Shown here piece after piece: positions 21,710 to 31,136 of a stretch of 64,000 nt of DNA. The notes beneath the pieces are model-generated. The model was given only the letters and a program-made list of their open reading frames with translations. It did no database searches and was not told where the DNA came from. The stretch lies in the IMG/VR virus record IMGVR_UViG_3300017917_001562, positions 1 to 64,000 of that record. The stretch is one strand, 5' to 3'. The stretch's first letter is position 1. Each line of letters begins with the position of its first letter. This DNA comes from a virus. Both the position numbers and the translations under genes were made by a program.

Positions 21710-22651
21710 ATGACATATTCAGCAGGTAGTACAATCGTAGCAACAGACTACAACAGTTTTGTAGGTGGAAATTTAGGCGCCAATGTCAGCGGCGAACTTA
21801 ATACTGTTTGGGGCGGCGGCCGCGGAAATGCCGGATATGGTCAAGTTAGGGTTAACAATGTAACCGCAGTTACAGATACCGTCACTGCAACACAATGGAC
21901 AACTTTTGTAAATGCGTTAAACGCTGTAAGAAAACATCAAGATGGTGCTGGTTTTACAAATATCGGTACACTAACAGCAGGTGCAACTATAAACGCAAAT
22001 GTAAGTTTTAGTTCAAATTTAACTTCAGCATATACAAATAGATTGAATTTTGCTGCCACCGGCACTACTACAACCGGTTCAACATTTAGTAATACCTTTA
22101 CTGCCCCCAATGATACTAACGCTCAAACCTTTAATATAACCAGAACAGCAACATTTGCCAGTGCTGACCAAGCAAGATATTTCTTCAACGCCGGTGGGCA
22201 ATTGAGATTTGTTGTGATAAGTGTAACCAATAATGATTCGAGTTTGCGAAGCAACAGTTTAGTTACTTTAGCCAATGTAAATTTTGCTAATTGTACTGTA
22301 AGATCAGCTAACAATAGTGGCCGACAAGGAACTGGTGGAACTCTTAATACAAATAACACTGCTTTAGGATATTGGTCTGCCACAACTTCAAACGCCAATA
22401 TAGTTTCGATTACTAGCACCACTTCATCATATACAACCGATCAACTAGGATTTAGCTATAAAACAAACGGAGTTCAAGGTTCATATGCAGATAACGGTAC
22501 TACAATGAATTTGAATGTATTGCTTTATGCAGGTGCTCAAAGTCCTGCGTTTAATGATACCATTAATGTAACCGTTAATCACAGAGTTGATGTAATTTAT
22601 CCAGTTACTACTTATCTTGCCAATACTTGGGGCGCGGTAACAATAAGTTAA
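21710..22651 (+). CDS. Virion structural protein, tandem copy 2 (313 aa)
   Basis: Tandem paralogue of the 312-residue protein just upstream, the same length to within one residue and alignable throughout. The RTATFASADQARYFFNAGGQ stretch is nearly invariant, while residues 170-250 differ strongly (for example ESLANLAATNF against NSLVTLANVNF), suggesting one conserved scaffold and a diverging surface. The ATG is preceded by TTAAAGG. It is the last structural gene before the promoter-led cassette. Probably a fibre or decoration protein; binding target unknown. Confidence 0.65.
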   Translation: MTYSAGSTIVATDYNSFVGGNLGANVSGELNTVWGGGRGNAGYGQVRVNNVTAVTDTVTATQWTTFVNALNAVRKHQDGAGFTNIGTLTAGATINANVSFSSNLTSAYTNRLNFAATGTTTTGSTFSNTFTAPNDTNAQTFNITRTATFASADQARYFFNAGGQLRFVVISVTNNDSSLRSNSLVTLANVNFANCTVRSANNSGRQGTGGTLNTNNTALGYWSATTSNANIVSITSTTSSYTTDQLGFSYKTNGVQGSYADNGTTMNLNVLLYAGAQSPAFNDTINVTVNHRVDVIYPVTTYLANTWGAVTIS

Positions 22652-22661
22652 CATGCTGCCA

Positions 22662-22690
22662 TTGACAAATCAATTTGTCTAACATATAAT
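22662..22690 (+). promoter_or_regulatory. Perfect sigma70 promoter before the transferase/radical SAM cassette
   Basis: TTGACA at 22662-22667 and TATAAT at 22685-22690 are separated by exactly 17 bases. This is the full consensus for the bacterial housekeeping sigma factor. It sits in the only gap between the fibre genes and the 105-residue gene, so it probably starts a separate transcript through the cassette to about 39 kb. A Shine-Dalgarno (AAAAGG) follows before the ATG at 22710. Confidence 0.85.
22664..22679. repeat. Palindrome overlapping the -35 box (possible operator)
   Basis: GACAAAT at 22664-22670 is the exact reverse complement of ATTTGTC at 22673-22679, with a two-base spacer. 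The palindrome covers most of the -35 box and the upstream spacer of the promoter, a place where a repressor would block RNA polymerase. It is too short and lacks a U-tract for a convincing terminator. Operator function is inference. Confidence 0.45.
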
Positions 22691-22709
22691 ATTCTTTAAA
22701 AGGTTATAT

Positions 22710-23027
22710 ATGTCCGAATCTATCAATGATTTGGTAAAGTCTGTGCGTTTGGCAACAGACTACCAAAAGAATAAACGAATACTCAAAGAAAAAATTATCG
22801 CAGATCTACACATGCCTTACAACAATGGCTTGTTTAAGATTACACCAGAACTGCTGGCATTTGTTGCTACTTGGCCTGATGATATTTTATATATTGAAGA
22901 TACTTACGAAAATCCAATCGAAATTAATCGCAATGAATTTTTACCCAAAGCAAGACAGCACTATCAAGCAGCAATGAATGAATGGCATCAACAACATGAA
23001 GAACTTAAACGGATTAGAAGAGTCTAA
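22710..23027 (+). CDS. Conserved phage protein, first gene of cassette
   Basis: A 105-residue, charged, probably helical protein (MSESINDLVKSVRLATDYQKNKRILKEKI...). It is the first gene behind the perfect sigma70 promoter, with an AAAAGG ribosome site. The C-terminal 50 residues are rich in E, H, Q, R and overlap the start of the next gene. I do not recognise a function. No membrane segment or enzyme motif is visible. Confidence 0.6.
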   Translation: MSESINDLVKSVRLATDYQKNKRILKEKIIADLHMPYNNGLFKITPELLAFVATWPDDILYIEDTYENPIEINRNEFLPKARQHYQAAMNEWHQQHEELKRIRRV

Positions 23028-23820
23028 AGGTTGCTTATTATTTGCTTACAACACAAAAGAAGTTGATTATGTTAGTATAGCAGACGCCAACGCAAAACTA
23101 ATTACAAAAAATCTAAACCTGCCAGTTACACTAGTTACAGATTTAGAAACAGTTCCTAAGTTTAATTACGATAAAATAATTAGAGTAGAAAATGCACTGG
23201 ATAATTTCAGAACTTATGGGCAAACAAAACAAACATGGCGTAACGGTGGCAGAAGCCAAGCATATGATCTTAGTCTATATGATTTGACTCTAGTGCTTGA
23301 CAGTGACTATCTCATATTAGATAAATCCTTAACAAAATTATTTGATCAAGATTTTAATTATAGGTTACAGTATAATTCATACAGTGACGCTGGCTTACTT
23401 TATAACACAATGGGCACTGGTTATAGTTTGCCTTTTGTTTGGGCCACTTGTGTGCTATTTAGAAAAACAGCACAAACAAAATTATATTTTGATTTAATTA
23501 AACGAATAGAACGCAACTACGCATACTATAAAACCTTGTTCCATGCCCAGGGAACATTCAGAAATGATTATGTGTTTGCCATGGCTGACATTATCTTAAA
23601 CGGGTACGCAGTTAATCAACAGCAAGGCAATCCTTTACGGATGTTTACCGTTGAGCGAGATATAGAATCAATTGAAATAAAAAACAATTTTATGATTATC
23701 AAACATAGTGATAATGCTGTAGTGTCTCCTATACAAAATATGCATATTATGGACAAAAAATATCTACAAACTGAAAACTTCCAACAGTTAATACAAGGAT
23801 TGTGTGATGGCTTGGTATAA
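22996..23820 (+). CDS. GT-A-like glycosyltransferase (putative)
   Basis: A protein of about 274 residues. It starts its fold with GCLLFAYNTKEVDYVSIADANAKLI and carries LTLVLDSDYLILDKSL near residue 100, a DxD-type motif that in GT-A glycosyltransferases binds metal and nucleotide sugar. The opening resembles the next gene (FVSFAQNTDTVDYLRLAYLQALSI), so the two are diverged paralogues. ATG codons at 22978 and 22996 are both possible; I prefer 22996 because it lies closest to the conserved fold. It overlaps the 105-residue gene. Sugar and acceptor are unknown; transferase activity is an inference from fold pattern. Confidence 0.5.
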   Translation: MKNLNGLEESKGCLLFAYNTKEVDYVSIADANAKLITKNLNLPVTLVTDLETVPKFNYDKIIRVENALDNFRTYGQTKQTWRNGGRSQAYDLSLYDLTLVLDSDYLILDKSLTKLFDQDFNYRLQYNSYSDAGLLYNTMGTGYSLPFVWATCVLFRKTAQTKLYFDLIKRIERNYAYYKTLFHAQGTFRNDYVFAMADIILNGYAVNQQQGNPLRMFTVERDIESIEIKNNFMIIKHSDNAVVSPIQNMHIMDKKYLQTENFQQLIQGLCDGLV

Positions 23821-24649
23821 AGAACCTCAAGGCTTTGTAAGTTTTGCACAAAATACAGATACGGTAGACTATCTTAGATTAGCATACTTACAGGCTTTAA
23901 GCATTAAGGCCACACAAAAAGTTAAAAGCTATGCTGTAATTGTAGATGCAAAAACTTATAAACAGGTCAATGCTAAACACTTGTCTGTGTTTGATTATGT
24001 AATAGAATTACCCCAAGACAATAACACCCAAGAACACAGATTTGCCAACGAAATACAAGTTTTTAGATTATCACCATTCAATGAAACTATAAAAGTAGAA
24101 AGTGATTTGTTGTTTACTAACAGCATAGACCATTGGTGGTCTGCATTTAGAAAAAAAGACATAGTATTGAGTCATGGTTGTTTGAATTGGCAACAACAAC
24201 CATCTGCCAGCCGAGCTTATAGAAAGTTTTTTGATGACAACTATTTGCCTGATGTTTATAATGGATTGATGTATTTTAGACACAGCCAAGCAGCCAATGA
24301 TTTTTTCAGTTTGGCCAAACAAATACAAGATAATTGGGCTGATATTAAGAACACAGCATTAGTTAACTGTCGTGAAGATAATCCCAGTACTGATGTGCTT
24401 TATGCAGTAACAGCAGATTTATTTGGCCGAGAGAACTGTACTATGCCAACTATGGATTTTATAAAATTTGTGCATATGAAACCTGCTATTAATGGTTGGT
24501 TAGACGGCTGGACTGATGCAGTAATTTCTGAAGTAGATGATACAATTCTAAGAATTAACAACTTGAATCAGTATGCACCTGTACACTATCAAACAAAAGA
24601 ATTTGTTACAGATGAATTAATTGAGCACTATGAACGAATCGTTAAATAA
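23807..24649 (+). CDS. GT-A-like transferase, paralogue of upstream gene (putative)
   Basis: A 280-residue protein overlapping the preceding gene by 14 bases. The first 30 residues (GFVSFAQNTDTVDYLRLAYLQAL) have the same pattern as the upstream putative glycosyltransferase, and ETIKVESDLLFTNSIDHWW near residue 95 sits where the DSD metal site would be, with ESD in place of DSD. It contains YNGLMYFRHS and a later REDNPSTDVLYA. The start is ATG at 23807. Probably acts with its neighbours on the same substrate; no substrate can be named. Confidence 0.45.
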   Translation: MAWYKEPQGFVSFAQNTDTVDYLRLAYLQALSIKATQKVKSYAVIVDAKTYKQVNAKHLSVFDYVIELPQDNNTQEHRFANEIQVFRLSPFNETIKVESDLLFTNSIDHWWSAFRKKDIVLSHGCLNWQQQPSASRAYRKFFDDNYLPDVYNGLMYFRHSQAANDFFSLAKQIQDNWADIKNTALVNCREDNPSTDVLYAVTADLFGRENCTMPTMDFIKFVHMKPAINGWLDGWTDAVISEVDDTILRINNLNQYAPVHYQTKEFVTDELIEHYERIVK

Positions 24650-24986
24650 TTTATTAATTGCCTTAAGTCAATTAGAAGTCACCCCAGATCCCATACCAGA
24701 ATATAGATTTTATTATAATGAATTTGGTGTCATTGTTAGTTGTAGCCAATTTGATCATCCTGACGCAGGCGATTATTTGGTAGTAACAAAGCAGCAATAT
24801 GACAATTACACACAGTATGAAGTAAAAAACGGAAAGTTAGTTACCAGGCCTGACACTAATAGAATACTAAGTGGTTTGATAAAAGCAGACTCTGGATATG
24901 CAACTGTAAAAGGTCATTCTGCTTTATTAATAGAAGCTAACGAACAATACGAAACAATAGAATATTATGCACCAAGAAATCGTTGA
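24630..24986 (+). CDS. Hypothetical cassette protein (118 aa)
   Basis: This protein starts at ATG 24630, inside the end of the upstream gene, and runs 118 codons, ending 20 bases into the next gene. It contains PEYRFYYNEFGVIVSCSQFDHPDAGDYLVVTKQQYDNYTQYEVKNGKLV, a beta-rich stretch. The same kind of small protein often sits beside transferase and radical SAM genes in aquatic phages, but I cannot name a function. Overlaps on both sides suggest translational coupling. Confidence 0.5.
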   Translation: MNESLNNLLIALSQLEVTPDPIPEYRFYYNEFGVIVSCSQFDHPDAGDYLVVTKQQYDNYTQYEVKNGKLVTRPDTNRILSGLIKADSGYATVKGHSALLIEANEQYETIEYYAPRNR

Positions 24987-25893
24987 TGTAGCAGATTTAG
25001 ATGTCATATTTTTAACTTATGACGAACCTAAAAAAGAAGAGTTTTGGATCAAAATTCAAAACATGATTCCCTGGGCCAAGCGTGTTGACCGCGTTAAAGG
25101 CAGTGATGCTGCACACAAAGCAGCTGCACAGGCCAGTGATACAGATAGATTTATTCTAATAGACGGGGACAATATCCCCGATCCTGAGTTTTTTAATCTA
25201 CAATTAAAACTTACAGAACAAAATAAAGATTGTGTGTTTCGTTGGAAAGCAAGAAATCATATTAATGGATTAATGTATGGCAATGGTGGTATCAGTTGTT
25301 GGACTAAAGACTTTGTCAACAATATGCGTACACACGAAAACACCGACGGCACCGACGAAACTGCCGTTGAGTTTTGTTTTAACCCCAGATACATAGCAAT
25401 GCATGATTGTTACAGCACAACTTATCCTAACGGTACAGCATTCCAAGCATGGAGAGCAGGATTCCGTGAAGGTGTTAAGATGTGTTTGAATCGCGGTACT
25501 AAACCTAGTTTAACTGATTTTGAAAAACAAGTTCATGCCAGAAACTATGATCATTTGTGTATTTGGCAAAGTGTAGGTATGGATGTTGAAAATGGTTTTT
25601 GGGCTATATATGGCGCAAGACTGGGCACTTACTTTACCATGTTGCGAGAATGGGATTACAAGCAAGTACAGGATTTTGATCATCTTGAATACTTATGGAG
25701 TAGTTTTAGCAGAGACACAGAACAAACTTGCATGGCATTGGGTGAGACACTAAGAACCAGATTATCACTGCCCATAGTTGATATGACCGCTGAACAAAGC
25801 AAGTTTTTTAAACATCATTACAAACACGGATACAAAAACATAGGCACTACTGTAAGTGAAATGGATGTTATTAGAAAAACGGAAGGTTGGTAA
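24967..25893 (+). CDS. Glycosyltransferase-like protein with DGDN motif
   Basis: A 308-residue protein: LDVIFLTYDEPKKEEFW at the N-terminus, HKAAAQASDTDRFILIDGDNIPDPEF near residues 50-70, then HINGLMYGNGGISCWTKDF. The DGDN element fits a GT-A metal/nucleotide-sugar site. The whole protein aligns by eye with the C-terminal third (from about residue 310) of the 546-residue protein at 37367: E-P-x-x-x-[ED]-[FY]-W, VKGxxAxxKAAAxxS, NGLxYG, W-R-[AT]-[AG]-F-R-E. Two relatives thus bracket the radical SAM cluster. Activity inferred; substrate unknown. Stop and next start overlap in TAATG. Confidence 0.55.
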   Translation: MHQEIVDVADLDVIFLTYDEPKKEEFWIKIQNMIPWAKRVDRVKGSDAAHKAAAQASDTDRFILIDGDNIPDPEFFNLQLKLTEQNKDCVFRWKARNHINGLMYGNGGISCWTKDFVNNMRTHENTDGTDETAVEFCFNPRYIAMHDCYSTTYPNGTAFQAWRAGFREGVKMCLNRGTKPSLTDFEKQVHARNYDHLCIWQSVGMDVENGFWAIYGARLGTYFTMLREWDYKQVQDFDHLEYLWSSFSRDTEQTCMALGETLRTRLSLPIVDMTAEQSKFFKHHYKHGYKNIGTTVSEMDVIRKTEGW

Positions 25894-27287
25894 TGACTAA
25901 AAGTGTATTTTTAACATCAGCTGAAGACGCCAAAGTTAAACTCGGTTCAGGCCTATGCCTTGCTAAATGGAAACAAGTAAGTCTGCACTTGCCTACTGGA
26001 TTGAATAACAGTTGTTATCATCCGCCATTGCACGAAATTGACGCAGAGTTATTGCAAGGCAATCCTTCTGCATTACATAACACACAGCACAAAAAAGCAC
26101 AGCGTAAAATTATGTTACGCAATGAGCGTCCCGAAGAATGTAGCTATTGCTGGACTCAAGAAAATTTGGGTAATCTAAGTGATAGACATTATCGCAGTGG
26201 CGAACCTTGGGCCGCCAAAGACTTTGATACTATTAGAAATAGTACCGGTGATGAAGATGTAGTGCCTAGTTATGTTGAGGTTAATTTCAATCATGCCTGT
26301 AATCTTAAATGCAGTTATTGCAGTCCGCAGTTTAGTAGTTCGTGGGGAGATGAAGTTGCAAGATTAGGAGCATATCCTACATCGGTACCACATAATGCTC
26401 CTGAGCACTTTACTGGTCGTCGTAGACCTATACCTGCTCGAGAACATAATCCTTATGTAGAAGCATTTTGGTCTTGGTGGCCCAAACTGTATCCTGAACT
26501 AGAACATTTTCGCATGACAGGTGGTGAGCCTTTATTGGACCGAAACACCTACAGAGTGTTTGACTATGTGCTGGCCAATCCTAGTCCTCGATTACATTTA
26601 AATGTTACCAGCAACTTCAGTGTTGAGCCTGAGTTATTTGAACGATATCTAAATTATGTAAAACGACTAACCAGTAATGAACCCAAGTATCTAGAACACT
26701 TCATGCAGTATGTCAGTCTAGACGCTATGTTTTTCAAAGCCGAATATGCAAGATATGGTTTAAACTTTGAACGGCTGTGGGAAAATGTTAACAGATTTTT
26801 AAATGAAGTGCCAAATAGAAGTAGCCTTACATTTATCATTACTATGAACGCATTAAATGTAACAGGTGTACAAGAACTAATCAACGGTATATTGGGTTTG
26901 AGATCGATTTACAGTAAAACTTATCAGCGTGTTTGGTTTGATACTCCTATACTTAGAAAGCCGGAATGGCAAGACATAAGAATACTGCCCGAAAGTTATG
27001 CAGACAAATTAGAAGAAGCGTGGGCATTTATGATGAAACACATTAATACAAATAAAGAAAACGAGCACCATGGTTTCAAAGATTACGAACTGCATAGACT
27101 TCAGCGTGTAATTGATTATATGCAGGAAGGTTGCAAATTAGACAAAGAATATGTTAAAATGCAACAAGCCGATTTTTATCGTTTCTTTAACGAGCACGAT
27201 CAAAGAAGAAACACAGGATTTATAAGAACATTTCCAGAAATGTACGACTTTTGGAAACAGTGCGAATACTATGCCAAAGCAAAATAA
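25893..27287 (+). CDS. Radical SAM protein 1 of 5
   Basis: A 464-residue radical SAM enzyme. The cluster motif C-N-L-K-C-S-Y-C (CX3CX2C) is near residues 135-142, preceded by VEVNFNHA, and followed by FRMTGGEPLLD, the S-adenosylmethionine-binding GGEP motif. An N-terminal domain of about 110 residues has CYHPP and, after a basic stretch, CSYCW, typical of phage N-terminal 'twitch' radical SAM proteins and probably holding an auxiliary metal or cluster. It starts in a TAATG overlap with the transferase and overlaps radical SAM gene 2 by 17 bases. Reductive SAM cleavage is established for the family; substrate not known. Confidence 0.8.
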   Translation: MTKSVFLTSAEDAKVKLGSGLCLAKWKQVSLHLPTGLNNSCYHPPLHEIDAELLQGNPSALHNTQHKKAQRKIMLRNERPEECSYCWTQENLGNLSDRHYRSGEPWAAKDFDTIRNSTGDEDVVPSYVEVNFNHACNLKCSYCSPQFSSSWGDEVARLGAYPTSVPHNAPEHFTGRRRPIPAREHNPYVEAFWSWWPKLYPELEHFRMTGGEPLLDRNTYRVFDYVLANPSPRLHLNVTSNFSVEPELFERYLNYVKRLTSNEPKYLEHFMQYVSLDAMFFKAEYARYGLNFERLWENVNRFLNEVPNRSSLTFIITMNALNVTGVQELINGILGLRSIYSKTYQRVWFDTPILRKPEWQDIRILPESYADKLEEAWAFMMKHINTNKENEHHGFKDYELHRLQRVIDYMQEGCKLDKEYVKMQQADFYRFFNEHDQRRNTGFIRTFPEMYDFWKQCEYYAKAK

Positions 27288-28620
27288 CGAAACAGATTTA
27301 GAATATAAACGCCGAGTGATTGATATTAAAAGCGAAAGTTTCTGCGGCGCAAAATGGTATAATGCTACCATATGGTTGGGTTCAGGCATGACTACCAGTT
27401 GCCATCATCCACCTGCACATAAAGTGGATATCAACGAAGTTATACAAAATCCCAAAGCACTGCACAACACCGATAAAAAGAAAATAGACCGTGCCATGAT
27501 GAAGGAAGGCGTGAGACCTCCGGGCTGCGAATACTGTTGGAAAATAGAAGACATGGGTCGAGATGCTGTCAGTGATCGTGTCTACAAAACAGTTATATAT
27601 GATGATAAGGATTTAAATGATGCATTCAATTCAGACACGATTCAAGACTTTGATCTTAGGACTTTGGAAATTGCTTTTGATCGTACTTGCCAGTTTGCTT
27701 GTAGCTACTGTAACCCTGCTTTCAGTAGTACATGGGTCAAAGACATTAGAACTAACGGGCCGTATGACGGGCTTCGAAGTGACGGTCGTGGTCATTTCAC
27801 TCATGACCATGGTGCTAGTCAACTTTTTAAGTATGGTGAAACTAATCCGTATGTGGAAGCATTTCATAAATGGTGGGAATCAGACTTACACAGAACGCTA
27901 ACTGAACTGCGTATCACCGGCGGAGAACCTTTAATGTCTGCAGAGACTTGGAGACTGATTGAATGGTTCAAAACCAACAAAGGCAAAAGTAAAACTAGAC
28001 TAGCAATTAACAGCAACTTAGGCACCCAAGTAGACATTGACAGACTATTGGCTGTTGTAGATGGAGTCAAAGTTGACTTATACACCAGCAACGAGTCAAT
28101 GAGCCTGCAAGCAGAGTATATTAGGGACGGACTCGTATTTGACGATTGGGCTAACAATGTAGAAAGACTGTTGGATAGTGGCAAGTTTCGTGGCCTGCAT
28201 GTCATGTGTACCATTAATGCATTATGCTTGGATAGTTTAGATAGCTTTTTAGAAATGGTCGCTAACTGGAAAATTGAATATGGTCGAGATGCTATAAATT
28301 TTAGCCTTAATATTCTTCGCTTTCCTAGTTTCCAAAGTGCATTAGTACTGCCCGACGATATTAGAACAAAATACAGAGATCAATTGGCTCAATTTATGGT
28401 CAATCATAAAGGCTACAGCTATATACATGAATACGAGTGGAATCAACTGCAACGATTAGTTGATTATTTAGATGTAGTTAAAACTCCACATAGCGAAGCA
28501 TTTGATTTGCCCACACTACGCAGTGATTTTAAAAAGTTTTATCAACAATATGATCTGCGTAGGAATAAAGACTTTATCACTGCATTTCCTGCATTGAAAA
28601 CATGGTATGAAAATCTATGA
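27271..28620 (+). CDS. Radical SAM protein 2 of 5
   Basis: A 449-residue paralogue of the preceding protein: N-terminal TSCHHPPAHKVDINEV and CEYCWKIEDMG, the radical SAM motif C-Q-F-A-C-S-Y-C around residue 138, LRITGGEPLMS around residue 210, and a similar C-terminus (RRNKDFITAFPALKTWYENL against RRNTGFIRTFPEMYDFWKQC). The pair therefore arose by duplication. It overlaps both neighbours (17 bases upstream, ATGA downstream), consistent with a single operon. Substrate unknown; possibly both act on one target or as a heterodimer. Confidence 0.8.
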   Translation: MPKQNNETDLEYKRRVIDIKSESFCGAKWYNATIWLGSGMTTSCHHPPAHKVDINEVIQNPKALHNTDKKKIDRAMMKEGVRPPGCEYCWKIEDMGRDAVSDRVYKTVIYDDKDLNDAFNSDTIQDFDLRTLEIAFDRTCQFACSYCNPAFSSTWVKDIRTNGPYDGLRSDGRGHFTHDHGASQLFKYGETNPYVEAFHKWWESDLHRTLTELRITGGEPLMSAETWRLIEWFKTNKGKSKTRLAINSNLGTQVDIDRLLAVVDGVKVDLYTSNESMSLQAEYIRDGLVFDDWANNVERLLDSGKFRGLHVMCTINALCLDSLDSFLEMVANWKIEYGRDAINFSLNILRFPSFQSALVLPDDIRTKYRDQLAQFMVNHKGYSYIHEYEWNQLQRLVDYLDVVKTPHSEAFDLPTLRSDFKKFYQQYDLRRNKDFITAFPALKTWYENL

Positions 28621-29930
28621 CAAAAGATTTCTATAAAAATTACAATTATACTGCTCGTGCCCCTTATTTTATTAAGAGAGACGAATTAACAGAGCAACAA
28701 TGGCAAAGACTTACTGAAAGCAAAACTTTCTGTATGTTACCCTGGGTTCATATGCATGCCTTTCCGGACGGCCGTGCATATCCTTGCTGTTTAAGTGAAT
28801 ATTGGCATCCTGTAGGTGATCTTCGTAAGCATACTATGAAAGAAGTATGGAATCAAGACGCATACAAAACAATGCGTAAAAATATGTTGGAAGACAAGCC
28901 CTGCAAAGAATGTACTAAGTGTTACGAACAAGAACAACACGGCGCATTCAGTATGCGTTACGATGCAAATAGAAATTACGGACATCACATAGCAGAAGTA
29001 GATCAAACACTACCAGATGGTACTAACCCTGAATTTAAAATTAGATATTGGGATGTGCGTTTTAGCAACTTATGTAATTTCCGTTGTCGCAGTTGCGGTC
29101 CTATTTTTAGTAGTAATTGGTACAATGATCATGTTAAGTTATATAACCGTGTACCGGATGTTCTTAATCGCCCAATGGAGCGAGTAGAATATACCACCGG
29201 AGACGAAGATGGAATGATTGCTCAAATGGAAGAACATATTCCATATCTCGAGCAAGTATATTTTGCTGGTGGCGAACCCTTAATAATGAAAGAACATTAT
29301 TATTTGTTAGAAAAACTTATTGAGTATGGAAAGACAGATATTCGTATTCAATACAACACAAACTTTAGTGAACTAAAATACAAAGACAAACATGTTTTTG
29401 AATATTGGAAACATTTTAAAAATGTCAGCGTAGGAGCAAGTTTAGATGCCAGTGGAGCCAGAGCAGAATTGATGCGAAAAGGCACAGATTGGAATCAAAC
29501 AGTAAGAAATCGTGAGCTAATGATAGAACAAGTTCCTCATGTAGATTTTTATGTCAGCAGTACAGTCAGTTCAATGAATGTGCTACATGTATTAGACTTC
29601 CATAAAGAATGGACTGAACTAGGATTAATCAAAGCTAAAGATTGGAATGTGAATATTTGTCAAGGCCCAGACTGGTACCGCGCTGACATTTTTCCAGACT
29701 GGTTTAAAGCAGGTTTTATTAAACCTGCTTATGAAAATCATATAGAATGGTTAGAACCACAAGACAATTTAACTAGAGCTACAAATGGATTTAAAAGTAT
29801 GCTTAGTTTTATTATAAACAACAACGGCACACAGCATTGGAATAGATTTGTAGAAGAAACTAACAAATTAGATCGAGTGCGTAATGAAAACTTCTGGGGC
29901 ACCTTTACTGAATTAAAAGGAATGCAATGA
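28617..29930 (+). CDS. Radical SAM protein 3 of 5 (N-terminal twitch type)
   Basis: A 437-residue enzyme with the standard N-terminal twitch domain: FCMLPWVHMHAFPDGRAYPCCL near residue 38, then CKECTKCYEQE near residue 100. The core motif C-N-F-R-C-R-S-C is near residue 152, followed by YFAGGEPLIM. It matches the phage and bacterial 'twitch domain-containing radical SAM' group rather than genes 1 and 2, which have shorter HPP-type N-termini. Starts in an ATGA overlap and ends in another. Substrate cannot be deduced; the group often sits beside sugar genes. Confidence 0.8.
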   Translation: MTKDFYKNYNYTARAPYFIKRDELTEQQWQRLTESKTFCMLPWVHMHAFPDGRAYPCCLSEYWHPVGDLRKHTMKEVWNQDAYKTMRKNMLEDKPCKECTKCYEQEQHGAFSMRYDANRNYGHHIAEVDQTLPDGTNPEFKIRYWDVRFSNLCNFRCRSCGPIFSSNWYNDHVKLYNRVPDVLNRPMERVEYTTGDEDGMIAQMEEHIPYLEQVYFAGGEPLIMKEHYYLLEKLIEYGKTDIRIQYNTNFSELKYKDKHVFEYWKHFKNVSVGASLDASGARAELMRKGTDWNQTVRNRELMIEQVPHVDFYVSSTVSSMNVLHVLDFHKEWTELGLIKAKDWNVNICQGPDWYRADIFPDWFKAGFIKPAYENHIEWLEPQDNLTRATNGFKSMLSFIINNNGTQHWNRFVEETNKLDRVRNENFWGTFTELKGMQ

Positions 29931-31129
29931 ACTTGCCTAATTCAATTTGTATGTTACCTTGGATCAGTATAGAAACTAGTCCAATGGGTACAGCTAGGCC
30001 TTGCTGTTTAGCCAGGGAAGAAATTATTGGTATTGATCTTAGACAACATACATTGCAAGACGCATATAAAAGTGAATATATGCAAAAGATGCGTCAACAG
30101 ATGCGAGCGGGAGAAAAACCTGCAACTTGTAAACTTTGTTGGGATGAAGAAGCAGCCGGCCGGGATAGTAAGCGCATTCACAGTCGTATAAGACTTAAAC
30201 ATTTATATAATAAAGTTGATTGGACCAATGATACCCCGAATCAACTTTGGTTCTTAGATTTAAAACTGGGTAACATTTGTAATTTGAAATGTAGAATATG
30301 CGGCAGTTGGAGCAGTAGTAAGTGGGCTGCAGAAGAATTAGATTATATGCCTAAAGAGTTTGATAAAAAAACTCATACTGCTTATCAATGGCTCAAGCAG
30401 GGCAAGTGGGTGCAAGAAAGTCCTAACTTCTGGGACAACTTAAAATCTCTGTTGCCTAATATCAAGTACTTTGAGTTCACTGGTGGTGAACCGTGGTTAA
30501 TTGAAGAACATTGGGACTTGCTAAAATATGCAGTAAGCACTGGTGAAAGTAAACATATAGATATTCATTACAATACTAATGCCACTGTAGATGCGTTGGG
30601 ATTTGAAAAGTCTTTTTTGTGGACCCATTTTGGGCGTGTTGACATTGCATTCAGTGTAGACAATGTTGGTAAAAGATTTGAATATGAGCGTTACGGTGCA
30701 GACTGGGACGAAGCAAACAAAATTATTGATGGTATACATTTTGCTAGGGATACTGATACAACAAATATTACTACACAACTTTGTTTTACTATTAATATTC
30801 AAAACGTTTACTACTTAGACGAATTGCTAGAATGGGCAGATACTAAAGGGTTTGGTAGTATATACTTTAATATGTTACACAGTCCTGATCATATTAGCAT
30901 ACAGTATATGACGCCAGAAGCAAAAGATTTGGTACTAAACAAACTAAAGACTACTTTTTGGAAATCAACGAAATATCAACAAGAAATAGATAATGTTATT
31001 GCATTTATCGAAAACGGTCCTGGTAGTGACGGCAAAGAGTTTTTATTTAAAATGCAACGCACTGATGCTTACCGTAAACAAAACTTTATGGACACACATC
31101 CTGAGATAGCAAAGGCCATGGGATATTAA
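29927..31129 (+). CDS. Radical SAM protein 4 of 5 (N-terminal twitch type)
   Basis: A 400-residue enzyme: ICMLPWISIETSPMGTARPCCLA at residues 6-28, CKLCWDEEAAGRDS near residue 65, core motif C-N-L-K-C-R-I-C near residue 117, and FEFTGGEPWLIEEHW near residue 185. Related to genes 3 and 5 of the series. ATGA overlap with gene 3; only 7 bases precede the next gene. It is complete at both ends, so nothing suggests a pseudogene. Confidence 0.8.
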   Translation: MNLPNSICMLPWISIETSPMGTARPCCLAREEIIGIDLRQHTLQDAYKSEYMQKMRQQMRAGEKPATCKLCWDEEAAGRDSKRIHSRIRLKHLYNKVDWTNDTPNQLWFLDLKLGNICNLKCRICGSWSSSKWAAEELDYMPKEFDKKTHTAYQWLKQGKWVQESPNFWDNLKSLLPNIKYFEFTGGEPWLIEEHWDLLKYAVSTGESKHIDIHYNTNATVDALGFEKSFLWTHFGRVDIAFSVDNVGKRFEYERYGADWDEANKIIDGIHFARDTDTTNITTQLCFTINIQNVYYLDELLEWADTKGFGSIYFNMLHSPDHISIQYMTPEAKDLVLNKLKTTFWKSTKYQQEIDNVIAFIENGPGSDGKEFLFKMQRTDAYRKQNFMDTHPEIAKAMGY

Positions 31130-31136
31130 AAATCTT

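Noticed and set aside
20750-22651. Tandem virion genes as a diversity-generating retroelement target
   Set aside because: No reverse transcriptase or template repeat was found in the window, and differences are not limited to adenine positions.
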